Of a stretch of 64,000 nt of DNA, positions 23,520 to 31,738 are shown one piece after another. Positions within the stretch are counted from its first letter, which is position 1. Every line of letters begins with the position of its first letter. The stretch covers positions 806,001 through 870,000 of the forward strand of contig OZ240221.1 of NCBI GenBank assembly GCA_965197675.1. Reading direction: 5' to 3'. The notes under the pieces were generated by a model. The model was given only the letters and a program-made list of their open reading frames with translations, was not told where the DNA came from and made no database searches. A program made the position numbers and the translations under genes. The DNA is from G965197675 sp965197675 (lineage in GTDB: Bacteria > Chloroflexota > Dehalococcoidia > Plut-88900).

Positions 23520-24998
23520 ATGGAAACAGTTGCGATGGGTAGATACACACCCGACCTGGCAACAGCTATGAAAATGGCCGTGTCGGGGAATCTGGTGCCC
23601 GTATACCGAGAGATAGACGCCGACCTGGAAACGCCGGTTTCAGCATACCTCAAAGTGACCAGAGGGAACTACTCCTTCCTGCTGGAGAGTGTGGAGGGGG
23701 GAGAGAGGTTTGCCCGGTACAGCTTTATCGGGACCGAGCCTTATAAAGTAATCAATACCGGGCCGGGTCAGCCCGACGGTGACGTAAACCCTCTTGGCCT
23801 AATCAGCAAGGAGATGGAAAAATCATCGCTGGCATCTGTACCCGGCTTACCTCGACTTCATGGAGGAGCAGTGGGCTACTTGGGCTACGAGGCCATGCAC
23901 CATTTCGAGGATGTACCTTCGCCACAAGTGGATGTTCTTCAGCTGCCGGAAGCAACCTTCATGTTCGCCGACACACTTCTTGTGTTCGACCACTTCAAAC
24001 ACAGAATCAAAGTGGTCTCTCACGCCCACTTAGCCGACGGCAACATGGAACAAGCATATCAGGAGGCTGTGAGCAAGATAGACTCACTCATTGATAGGCT
24101 GAGAAGTCCCTTAGACCTGGCAAGCAACGATATTCTGAACAAAACTCCTATCTCCAAGCACTCGCCAACATCTAATCTGACCAAAGAACAGCATCAGGCC
24201 AACGTGAGAAAGGCTAAAGAGTACATCTACGCCGGAGATATCATACAGGTGGTGCTATCCCAGCGGTTCTCTCGTAAGACTGACGCCCACCCCTTCAACA
24301 TTTACAGGTCTCTGCGCACTATAAACCCATCGCCGTACATGTTCTACTTACACTTGGGAGACTACTACCTGGTAGGCACATCCCCAGAGCTGTTGGTCCG
24401 CTCCGAAGACGGTCAGCTAGATTATCACCCCATTGCAGGCACTCGTCCCAGAGGGAAGGACGAAGAAGAGGACTCAGCCCTGGAGGAGGAGCTAAGAAGG
24501 GATGAGAAGGACAGGGCCGAACACATTATGCTGCTGGACTTGGGAAGAAACGACATAGGTCGAGTGAGCAAGCCGGGAACAGTGAGGGTCACTCAGCTGA
24601 TGGACGTGGAGAGATATTCTCATGTCATGCACCTGGTATCTCATGTCAAGGGGGAGCTAAGGCCGGACATAACCCCATACGATGCCCTATGGGCCTGCTT
24701 TCCAGCAGGCACCGTATCCGGGGCACCCAAGCTGAGGGCGATGGAGATCATCGCCGAGTTGGAGCCGGACAAGAGGGGCCCCTACGCCGGAGCTGTGGGT
24801 TACTTTAGCTTCTCTGGGAATATGGACACCTGCATAACCATAAGGACGATAGTCTTTACCAAGGGAGTGGCCCATATTCAGGCGGGGGGAGGCATAGTCG
24901 CCGATAGCGTGCCGGAAACCGAGTACATGGAAACGGTGCACAAAGCAGAGGCCCTGATGAGGGCTATAGACGAGGCCGAGAATAGGGTCTTGCTGTGA
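23520..24998 (+). CDS. trpE: Anthranilate synthase component I
   Basis: TrpE converts chorismate plus ammonia (from TrpG) to anthranilate, the first committed step to tryptophan. The 492-aa protein has the feedback-inhibition motif LLES at 54-57, and catalytic motifs PIAGTRPRG, DLGRNDIGRV and FPAGTVSGAPKLRAMEI. Tryptophan feedback control is therefore likely, in addition to T-box control of transcription. ATG 23520 or ATG 23535 could be the start; ribosome sites are weak for both. The downstream trpG is separated by three non-trp genes. Confidence 0.95.
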   Translation: METVAMGRYTPDLATAMKMAVSGNLVPVYREIDADLETPVSAYLKVTRGNYSFLLESVEGGERFARYSFIGTEPYKVINTGPGQPDGDVNPLGLISKEMEKSSLASVPGLPRLHGGAVGYLGYEAMHHFEDVPSPQVDVLQLPEATFMFADTLLVFDHFKHRIKVVSHAHLADGNMEQAYQEAVSKIDSLIDRLRSPLDLASNDILNKTPISKHSPTSNLTKEQHQANVRKAKEYIYAGDIIQVVLSQRFSRKTDAHPFNIYRSLRTINPSPYMFYLHLGDYYLVGTSPELLVRSEDGQLDYHPIAGTRPRGKDEEEDSALEEELRRDEKDRAEHIMLLDLGRNDIGRVSKPGTVRVTQLMDVERYSHVMHLVSHVKGELRPDITPYDALWACFPAGTVSGAPKLRAMEIIAELEPDKRGPYAGAVGYFSFSGNMDTCITIRTIVFTKGVAHIQAGGGIVADSVPETEYMETVHKAEALMRAIDEAENRVLL

Positions 24999-25068
24999 AC
25001 TTTGAAAAGCGCATGGTAGTATAAAGAGGTTTTTAGACTTCATAACATTCGAGTGGGAGGTCCGACTG

Positions 25069-26214
25069 ATGATCAAAAAGTTTTCGGTGCTGTACGACGG
25101 TCACGTAGACATAGAAGACCCTGGGCTGGAGGGGAGGGGTGGAGACGATAGGTTGTACTCCAACGAGGACTTTGCTTCGGTCTTCGACAGGGCCAAAGAT
25201 CTGGCTCAACACATGGAGGACTTGGGCCTCTACTGCCTGTGGATGGCGGAGCACCACTTCCAGCGAGAGGGCTACGAATGTATTCCAAACCTCATCCATC
25301 TCGGCACCTGGTTGGCTACCCAGACCAAGCGCATCAAGTTCGGCTGCGCCTTTAACATCGTGCCCATGTGGCACCCTCTGAGGCTGGCCGAGGACTACGC
25401 AATGGCTGACATCTTGTCCGATGGACGTATCATCTTTGGGGTGGGGCGAGGCTACCACACTCGAGAAGTAGAGACCTTCGGCGCCCCACTCATCGACAAC
25501 GATGCCAACCGAGAGCTGTTCGAGGAGCAGGTGGAGGTCATCCAGAAAGCCTTCAACGAGGACAGCTTTTCTCACGAGGGCAAGTACTACACTATACCCG
25601 CGCCCGTGGACTACCGAGGGTATAAGCTGAAGGATGTGACCCTGGTACCCAGGCCAAAGCATCGGCCTGTGGAGATATGGCAGCCCATCGGGAGCGGCCG
25701 TACGTTGGACTACATTGCAAGGATGGGCTTCAAGACCATGACTCATCTAACTGGAGAGAGGGCGCTGGACCTCTCAATGCGACAGTTCCAGGAAATAGCG
25801 TCTCGCCATGGAAGGGAACTGGAGCTTGGGGAGGACATCACTCCCGGGTTCGACTTCTACCTGTCCGACGATCCCGAGGAGGCCTATCAAGCAATGGAAC
25901 CTCTTCACGACGAGGTATTCAAGCAGGCCGTCCCCTTCGGATTCATGAGGTACATGGACGAGGAAGGAAGGATGTGGGGTACTCCAGGAGCACCATCTCG
26001 CTCGCCAACGCTGGAAGATAGCATCGAGCAGAAAGCCTGGTTTGCGGGCATTCCCGATCAGCTCACGGATTTTCTACGCACGTGGGAGGAGAAGTGGCCT
26101 GGGATGGAGCACGTAATGTTCCACTGGCCTTATGGGTTGAGCCTAGAGGGATTCAAGGAGCAGCTATCCATCTTCGCCAGCGAGGTTATGCCCCACTTCA
26201 ACGGGCATCGCTAA
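25069..26214 (+). CDS. Luciferase-like (LLM) flavin-dependent monooxygenase
   Basis: A 381-aa TIM-barrel oxidoreductase of the bacterial luciferase family that uses reduced FMN or F420. Family signatures are LWMAEHHF near residue 55, RIKFGCAFNIVPMWHPLRLAEDYAM, and SDGRIIFGVGRGY. The true substrate is unknown. It starts 70 bp after trpE at an ATG behind GGGAGG, and is followed 12 bp later by an SDR gene, so it is in the trp transcript unless an internal promoter exists. An oxidative step on a tryptophan-pathway compound is a speculation. A second LLM gene is at 37531-38781. Confidence 0.87.
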   Translation: MIKKFSVLYDGHVDIEDPGLEGRGGDDRLYSNEDFASVFDRAKDLAQHMEDLGLYCLWMAEHHFQREGYECIPNLIHLGTWLATQTKRIKFGCAFNIVPMWHPLRLAEDYAMADILSDGRIIFGVGRGYHTREVETFGAPLIDNDANRELFEEQVEVIQKAFNEDSFSHEGKYYTIPAPVDYRGYKLKDVTLVPRPKHRPVEIWQPIGSGRTLDYIARMGFKTMTHLTGERALDLSMRQFQEIASRHGRELELGEDITPGFDFYLSDDPEEAYQAMEPLHDEVFKQAVPFGFMRYMDEEGRMWGTPGAPSRSPTLEDSIEQKAWFAGIPDQLTDFLRTWEEKWPGMEHVMFHWPYGLSLEGFKEQLSIFASEVMPHFNGHR

Positions 26215-26226
26215 GGGAGGCAACAG

Positions 26227-27027
26227 GTGAAGCTGGAAGGACGAGTCGCTCTCATAACTGGGGCGTCCCGAGGAATAGGCGCCGGCATAGCCCGGTGCAT
26301 GGCTAGAGAGGGAGCCTCCATAGTCGTGAACTACTTTCGGTCACGTGAGGGAGCTGACAAGGTAGTCAAGGAGGTGGAGGGCCTGGGAGCCAAAGCCATC
26401 GCCATCGGGGCCGACGTGGGCGACTATCAACAGGTGAAGGGAATGGTCGAGCAGTCGCTGGACGCCTTCGGCAAGGTGGACATCCTGGTGAACAACGCCG
26501 GCATCGGGGGGCCAGGCAAATCCTTGATAGATACGACGCCGGAGGAGTTCACCGAGGTAATCGACAACCACCTGATCGGGTCCTTCAACTGCACTCACGC
26601 CCTGCTGCGGCACATGCGCCAGCACGAGAGGGCAGATATCCAGTTTATATCGTCGAGGCAGACGGATATGTATCCGCCAAACCACAGCGCCTACGCATCA
26701 GCCAAGAGCGGGCTGGACGCTCTGGCAAAGGTCCTGGCCAAGGAGGAGAGATATCACGGCATCAGAGTCAACGCCATCGCTCCCGGGGTAGTGGAGTCGG
26801 ACATGACCAGAGCCAATATTGCAGAGATCACCGGAATCCAAGACCCGAGGGAGGTGGACAAGGGAATGCCCTTTGGGAGAATCATTCAGCCCGAGGACAT
26901 CGGCAACCTGTGCGCTTTCCTGGCATCTCCAGAGGCCAGCCACATCTCTGGGGAGGTAATCTACGTACGAGGTGCGGTGGGGGCGGAGCCTCCCTCCTTC
27001 TATCTCAGTGGTCCTAGAGAGTACTAA
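26227..27027 (+). CDS. Short-chain dehydrogenase/reductase (SDR), copy 1
   Basis: A classical NAD(P)-dependent SDR of 266 aa starting at GTG 26227 behind GGGAGG. The cofactor motif TGASRGIG is at 10-17, NNAG near 88, and the catalytic Tyr and Lys are in SAYASAK. The tail VRGAVGAEPPSFYLSGPREY is longer and more polar than in FabG-type proteins and is shared with copy 2. It forms a tandem pair with the next gene (16 bp gap), sharing a near-identical 5' tract. The substrate is unknown. Confidence 0.87.
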   Translation: MKLEGRVALITGASRGIGAGIARCMAREGASIVVNYFRSREGADKVVKEVEGLGAKAIAIGADVGDYQQVKGMVEQSLDAFGKVDILVNNAGIGGPGKSLIDTTPEEFTEVIDNHLIGSFNCTHALLRHMRQHERADIQFISSRQTDMYPPNHSAYASAKSGLDALAKVLAKEERYHGIRVNAIAPGVVESDMTRANIAEITGIQDPREVDKGMPFGRIIQPEDIGNLCAFLASPEASHISGEVIYVRGAVGAEPPSFYLSGPREY

Positions 27028-27043
27028 TGAGGAGAAGAGCAAA

Positions 27044-27838
27044 ATGAGGTTAGAGGGGAGAGTAGCTCTCATAACTGGGGCGTCCCGAGGGATAGGCGCC
27101 GGCATAGCACGGTGCATGGCTAGAGAGGGAGCTTCCATAGCCGTGAACTACTTTCGGTCACGTGAGGCAGCTGACAAGGTAGTCAAGGAGGTGGAGGGCC
27201 TGGGAGCCAAAGCCATCGCAGTCAAGGCGGATATAAGCGACCGTCAGCAGGTTGAGTCGATGATCGAACAGTCGCTGAACGCCTTCGGCAAGGTGGACAT
27301 CTTGGTGAACAATGCAGGCAACGAGGGGCCGACCACAGCTATGATCGATACCACGCCCGAAGATTTCCTGGAGACCTTCCGCATCCACTTCATGGGCGCC
27401 TACTACTGCATCTATTCGCTTCTTCCACACATGCGTAGATACGAGAGGGGCGACATTCAGATCATCTCGTCGAGGCAGGCCGATTACTGTCCGCCCAACT
27501 TCGTGCCTTACAACGTATCCAAGGCCGCGCAGGATACGTTGGCCAAAACCCTTGCCAAGGAGGAGAGGTACAACAGTATAAGGGTCAACTCTATAGCTCC
27601 AGGCTTCGTAGAGACAGATATGTCCAGGGATGCTATTCGATCGATGACAGGGCTGCAAGATATACGAGAGGTCGACAAGAGAATGCCACTAGGTAGGGTC
27701 AAACACCCCGAGGACATCGGCAACCTGTGTGCGTTCCTGGCATCGCCTGAGGGAAGTCACATATCGGGGGAGGTGATGTACGTGCGGGGAGCCGTCGGCC
27801 CCGAGCCGCCGGCATATTACTTCAGCGGCCCCAAATAG
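27044..27838 (+). CDS. Short-chain dehydrogenase/reductase (SDR), copy 2
   Basis: The tandem paralogue of the preceding SDR, 264 aa, starting at ATG 27044 after GAGGAG; a longer frame from 26972 would overlap copy 1. TGASRGIG, NNAG and the YxxxK catalytic pair (PYNVSK) are intact, so it should be active. The first 158 bp of homology (27062-27219) differ from copy 1 at about six positions, then similarity drops sharply, as after gene conversion. Protein divergence in the substrate part suggests different substrates or a heterodimer with copy 1. Confidence 0.87.
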   Translation: MRLEGRVALITGASRGIGAGIARCMAREGASIAVNYFRSREAADKVVKEVEGLGAKAIAVKADISDRQQVESMIEQSLNAFGKVDILVNNAGNEGPTTAMIDTTPEDFLETFRIHFMGAYYCIYSLLPHMRRYERGDIQIISSRQADYCPPNFVPYNVSKAAQDTLAKTLAKEERYNSIRVNSIAPGFVETDMSRDAIRSMTGLQDIREVDKRMPLGRVKHPEDIGNLCAFLASPEGSHISGEVMYVRGAVGPEPPAYYFSGPK

Positions 27839-27910
27839 GGTTGAGCTGGAGTTGCTCATGGCGACTCTTCCCAATGGGAAGGGAGAAGAATCTGGTGCGA
27901 GGTCTACCTA

Positions 27911-28012
27911 CTCAACTCATACTTCGAGAGCCTCAGCATGAGCGGAGTCACGTTATAAGAGTTACCTATCCCGCTCATACTTCGAGAACCTCAGCATGAG
28001 CGGAGTCGGGTT
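27911..28012 (+). repeat. Tandem R5 hairpin repeats before trpG
   Basis: CTCATACTTCGAGAGCCTCA then GCATGAGCGGAGTC (from 27916) recurs with one change 58 bp later (from 27974). Each unit can fold through CTCAT/ATGAG. They fill the 189-bp gap before trpG and could pause or process the operon RNA. Confidence 0.7.
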
Positions 28013-28027
28013 TATACGGATTAGTAG

Positions 28028-28591
28028 ATGCTGCTGCTGATAGACAACTACGATAGCTTTACCTACAACCTGTACCAGTACCTGTGCGAGCTTGGGCAGG
28101 AGGTGAAGGTGGTGCGCAACGATAAAGCCTCCGTCGAGGAGATAGATGAGTGGAGGCCGGAGCGCATCGTTATCTCACCGGGGCCACGCACACCCAGAGA
28201 GGCGGGAGTCTCCACAGACGTGGTGCGTCACTTCGGATCCAAGCTACCTGTGTTGGGGGTGTGTCTGGGGCACCAGTGCATTGGCGCTGCATATGGAGGG
28301 GAGGTGGGGCCTGCTGGAGAGATCATGCACGGCAAGTCGTCTATGATCTATCACGATGGCAAGGGGGTGTATAAGGGCCTGCCCGACTCTTTCGAGGCCA
28401 TTCGGTATCACTCGCTGGCGATACGTCGTGAGGGGCTCCCCGACTGCCTGGAGGTCGCGGCTGAGACGAACAGGGGAATCATCATGGGCGTGAGACACAA
28501 GGAGCACCCTGTGGAGGGTATCCAGTTCCACCCCGAGTCCATAATGACCGAGGTGGGCAGAGATTTGCTGAGGAATTTCTTGGGGATGTGA
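28028..28591 (+). CDS. trpG: Anthranilate synthase component II (glutamine amidotransferase)
   Basis: TrpG hydrolyses glutamine and channels ammonia to TrpE. The 187-aa class I amidotransferase has catalytic Cys79 (GVCLGHQ) and the His168/Glu170 pair (QFHPES). The N-terminus LLIDNYDSFTYNL is typical. It may also serve PabB-type enzymes, but the operon supports trpG. The HEPN-domain gene starts 1 bp after its stop codon. Confidence 0.95.
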   Translation: MLLLIDNYDSFTYNLYQYLCELGQEVKVVRNDKASVEEIDEWRPERIVISPGPRTPREAGVSTDVVRHFGSKLPVLGVCLGHQCIGAAYGGEVGPAGEIMHGKSSMIYHDGKGVYKGLPDSFEAIRYHSLAIRREGLPDCLEVAAETNRGIIMGVRHKEHPVEGIQFHPESIMTEVGRDLLRNFLGM

Positions 28592-28592
28592 G

Positions 28593-29192
28593 ATGAATAC
28601 AGATATTCGGCAATGGTTAGAGAGAGGTTGTAGCATCAATGATGAATGGACTAAATTTGCTTGCTATTGGTATGCGTTCAATGGAATATATCGAGGTATC
28701 CATCCTGATCCAGATAACGCAAAAGAAGGATGCCAAATAGATTACTTCATCAAAAAGTCATACAGAGAAGAAGATGTCCTTAATAACATTCTCACTAATA
28801 TCGGAAATGATGAACTTTGCAGACGTAGTTTGAAACATCTGGTGGCTTGTCGAATCCCAATGGTTGGTAATGTCCCTCTCAATGGCCATTGCGGAGTAAT
28901 AAATTTGAAGGATTGGTACAAACACAGGGACAAATCTTGTGCTGTGAGGATCAAAATGTCCTTGAAGAAGGTCGACGTTTCGCGGATTGAAGAGTGGGGA
29001 GGCCCGGAAAACCTCGGACTTGGCTATTGCAGGGAGCGGCTATGTGAAATTGTTTGGCTTTTGTACGCCATCAGGAATAACTTGTTTCATGGTCGTAAAG
29101 AAACAGGTGAGAACGATAAGAATGTGGTTTCAAATGCAAATCCTGTGCTATATGTGATTTGCGACCAGTCGATCACACATTACGATTTATGA
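28593..29192 (+). CDS. HEPN-like domain protein, AT-rich insertion in trp operon
   Basis: A 199-aa protein I do not recognise as a named family. Near its end is RNNLFH (Arg161-His166) in a helical context (LYAIRNNLFHGRK), matching the R-x4-6-H motif of HEPN domains, many of which are RNases of toxin or defence systems. Base composition differs from its neighbours: 28681-28740 has 24 G/C of 60, against 39 of 60 at 29281-29340 in trpD. It starts 1 bp after trpG and its TGA overlaps a trpD ATG (ATGA), so it is tightly fitted into the operon. Transfer into the operon is inferred. RNase activity is not shown. Confidence 0.65.
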   Translation: MNTDIRQWLERGCSINDEWTKFACYWYAFNGIYRGIHPDPDNAKEGCQIDYFIKKSYREEDVLNNILTNIGNDELCRRSLKHLVACRIPMVGNVPLNGHCGVINLKDWYKHRDKSCAVRIKMSLKKVDVSRIEEWGGPENLGLGYCRERLCEIVWLLYAIRNNLFHGRKETGENDKNVVSNANPVLYVICDQSITHYDL

Positions 29193-30217
29193 GACCAATC
29201 TCAATGATAAAAGAAGCGATTGAGAAGCTTATAGGCGGTCAAGACCTTGCCCAAGAGGAGGCGGCCTCAGTGATGGAGGAGATCATGACCGGGGAGGCCA
29301 CTGCTGCCCAGTTCGGCGCCTTTGTAGTGGCGCTGCGACTCAAGGGGGAGACGGTCGATGAGATAACAGGCCTGGCACAGGTGATGCGGGAGAGGTCCCT
29401 GAAGGTAGGGGTGGAGGGTGCAGTGGTGGACACCTGCGGCACCGGGGGCGACGACCTGGGCACATTCAATATCTCCACCATCTCGGCCTTTGTGGTGGCG
29501 GGGGCGGGTCTGACCGTCGCCAAGCACGGGAACAGGGCTATGAGCAGCAGCTGTGGCAGCGCAGACATCCTCGAAAAGTACGGAGTCAAGATAGATCTCA
29601 GCCCCGCTGGGGTGAAGCGGTGCCTGGAAGAGGTGGGCATCGGGTTCATGTTCGCCCCCGTGTTTCATCCCGCCATGAAATACGCCGTGCAGCCTCGAAG
29701 AGAGATCGGGATTCGCACGGTGTTCAACATCCTGGGGCCCCTCACCAACCCCGCCAACGCCCAGCACCAGGCTCTCGGTGTAGCCGCCGAGTCGCTGGGC
29801 GAAGAGATGATACGAGCGCTGCGAAGACTGGGCTCTGAACATGCACTGGTGGTTCACGGCGAAGACGGGATGGACGAGATATCTATCAACGCCAGCACCC
29901 GCATCCTGGAGCTGAAGGATGGCGATATAAAGCACTACTCGGTCACTCCAGAGGAGATGGGGCTGGAGCGAGCACCTATCGAAGCCCTCAGAGGAGGGAC
30001 TGTGGAGGAGAACACCGCCATAATGGTCGAGGTGCTGAAGGGGGCCAAAGGCCCGAAACGAGACGTGGTGATGGCCAACGCCGCCGCCGGAATTCTGGCG
30101 GGAAATCGAGCATCCAGCCTAAAGGAAGGGGTTGAGCTGGCAAGGAAGTCCATCGATAGTGGCATTGCGCTAGATAAGCTGAATAGGTTGGCTCAACTGA
30201 GTCAGAAGCTCGAGTAA
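29189..30217 (+). CDS. trpD: Anthranilate phosphoribosyltransferase
   Basis: TrpD joins anthranilate to PRPP. It has the PRPP/Mg loops DTCGTGGDDLGTFNIST and GNRAMSSSCGSADIL, and NILGPLTNP later. Two starts fit. ATG 29189 overlaps the upstream stop (ATGA) and gives 342 aa. ATG 29204 gives 337 aa, beginning MIKEAIEKL as most TrpD proteins do, and may be the ancestral start. Neither has a clear ribosome site, so coupling to the upstream gene is probable. trpC follows after 11 bp. Confidence 0.94.
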   Translation: MRPISMIKEAIEKLIGGQDLAQEEAASVMEEIMTGEATAAQFGAFVVALRLKGETVDEITGLAQVMRERSLKVGVEGAVVDTCGTGGDDLGTFNISTISAFVVAGAGLTVAKHGNRAMSSSCGSADILEKYGVKIDLSPAGVKRCLEEVGIGFMFAPVFHPAMKYAVQPRREIGIRTVFNILGPLTNPANAQHQALGVAAESLGEEMIRALRRLGSEHALVVHGEDGMDEISINASTRILELKDGDIKHYSVTPEEMGLERAPIEALRGGTVEENTAIMVEVLKGAKGPKRDVVMANAAAGILAGNRASSLKEGVELARKSIDSGIALDKLNRLAQLSQKLE

Positions 30218-30228
30218 AAGAGCAGATA

Positions 30229-31050
30229 ATGGGCAATACGCCAAATATTCTGAACAGAATCTTTCAGGTCAAGCGGCAAGAAGTGGAGGAACTGAAAAAG
30301 CAGACAGCACTGCGAGAACTGGAAGAGACTGTCTCTGAACAGCCATATCCACAGTCTTTATCAGAGGCTCTGGCCGGGGATAGCATCAGCCTAATCGCCG
30401 AAGCGAAAAAAGCATCGCCGTCCAAGGGACTTCTGGCACCGAATTTCGATCCCGTCGGTCTGGCGCACACCTATGTGGAGAATGGGGCTTCGGCCATATC
30501 GGTACTCACGGAGACTCCCCATTTTCAAGGCTCTCTGGAGCATATGAAGGCCATCAAAGATAACCTGGGAGGCACGTGCCCCCCGGTGCTGAGGAAGGAC
30601 TTCCTCTTCGATGAGTACCAGATTTACGAGTCCAGGGTATGTAGGTCCGATGCTTTGCTCCTCATTGCAGCGATACTGAACCAAGCGCAAATCGCCCAGC
30701 TTATCTCGTTGAGCCGGCAACTGGGGATGGAGTGTTTGGTAGAGGTACACAACGAAAGAGAGGTAGAGATAGCGCTGTGCGGTGGAGCCGAGATCATCGG
30801 AATAAACAATCGTGACTTAACCACTTTCGAAGTGGACCTGGATACGACTCGGCGTCTAAGGCCACTCATCCCTGATGATAAGCTGGTAGTGGCCGAGAGC
30901 GGAATCTTCACTGCGGAGGACGTAGCAAAGCTGGAGGGGTGGGGCGCCAATGCAATTCTGGTAGGCGAGGCTCTAATAACCGCTTCCGACGTGGCTGGCA
31001 AGGTCCGGGAGCTAGCCCGACGCACCCAAGCCAAGATGCGCGATGACTAG
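30229..31050 (+). CDS. trpC: Indole-3-glycerol phosphate synthase
   Basis: TrpC closes the indole ring from the carboxyphenylamino-deoxyribulose phosphate. A 273-aa TIM barrel with the family motifs LIAEAKKASPSKG (catalytic Lys), LRKDFLFDEYQI, INNRDLTTFEVDL and VAESGI. It is a stand-alone protein, not fused to trpF. Its end overlaps trpF by 8 bp. Confidence 0.95.
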   Translation: MGNTPNILNRIFQVKRQEVEELKKQTALRELEETVSEQPYPQSLSEALAGDSISLIAEAKKASPSKGLLAPNFDPVGLAHTYVENGASAISVLTETPHFQGSLEHMKAIKDNLGGTCPPVLRKDFLFDEYQIYESRVCRSDALLLIAAILNQAQIAQLISLSRQLGMECLVEVHNEREVEIALCGGAEIIGINNRDLTTFEVDLDTTRRLRPLIPDDKLVVAESGIFTAEDVAKLEGWGANAILVGEALITASDVAGKVRELARRTQAKMRDD

Positions 31051-31738
31051 GTTCAAGATCTGCGGGATCAGTCAAGCTCAGCACGCCATTGCCGCCGCCG
31101 ATGCAGGGGCTGATTTCATCGGGCTGATCTTCGCCCTTAGCAAGCGCCGGGTAACTCCAGAAAAAGCCAAAGAGGTGATAGAGGAGGCGAGATCACTCCA
31201 ACCATCGCTAAGGCGGCATCCGGAGGTGGTAGGGGTCTTCGTCAACTTTTCTGCCAAAGAGCTCAACGAGATTGCTGACTACTGTGGGCTGGACAGAGTG
31301 CAACTCCACGGCGACGAAACTTTAGAGGATTGCTCGGACATACAGAGACCCATTATCAAGGTGGCGCGTTTGCCGGCGCACAGTATTTCCGAAGGAGAGT
31401 TGGTAGAGCTTGAAGAAGAGTTGGAAGGGATTGAGAGTCAAGGCTATCTGCCCATGCTGGATACAGTATCTACAGGTCCATACTACGGCGGTACAGGACA
31501 ACCTCTCGACTGGAAAGCCATCGCCAGATTGGCTTCGAAGCACAACTTTATGCTCTCGGGCGGGTTGAATCCAGAGAATGTGTCGCGGGCCATCAAGGAG
31601 GTGAGGCCATGGGGAGTGGATACGTCCAGCGGAGTGGAAATTGAAGGTATCAAAGACGTGGACAAGATCAAGGCCTTCGCCGAGGCGGTAACAGAGGTGG
31701 ATTCCAAGTTTCAGCATTCTCTGAGGCAGGCTAAATGA
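31043..31738 (+). CDS. trpF: Phosphoribosylanthranilate isomerase
   Basis: TrpF catalyses the Amadori rearrangement of phosphoribosyl-anthranilate. The 231-aa barrel has the general-base cysteine in FKICGI near the N-terminus and the acid aspartate in MLDTVS, with phosphate-binding GGLNPENV and SGVE later. It overlaps trpC by 8 bp and trpB by 4 bp (ATGA), so translation is coupled. Confidence 0.95.
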   Translation: MTRFKICGISQAQHAIAAADAGADFIGLIFALSKRRVTPEKAKEVIEEARSLQPSLRRHPEVVGVFVNFSAKELNEIADYCGLDRVQLHGDETLEDCSDIQRPIIKVARLPAHSISEGELVELEEELEGIESQGYLPMLDTVSTGPYYGGTGQPLDWKAIARLASKHNFMLSGGLNPENVSRAIKEVRPWGVDTSSGVEIEGIKDVDKIKAFAEAVTEVDSKFQHSLRQAK

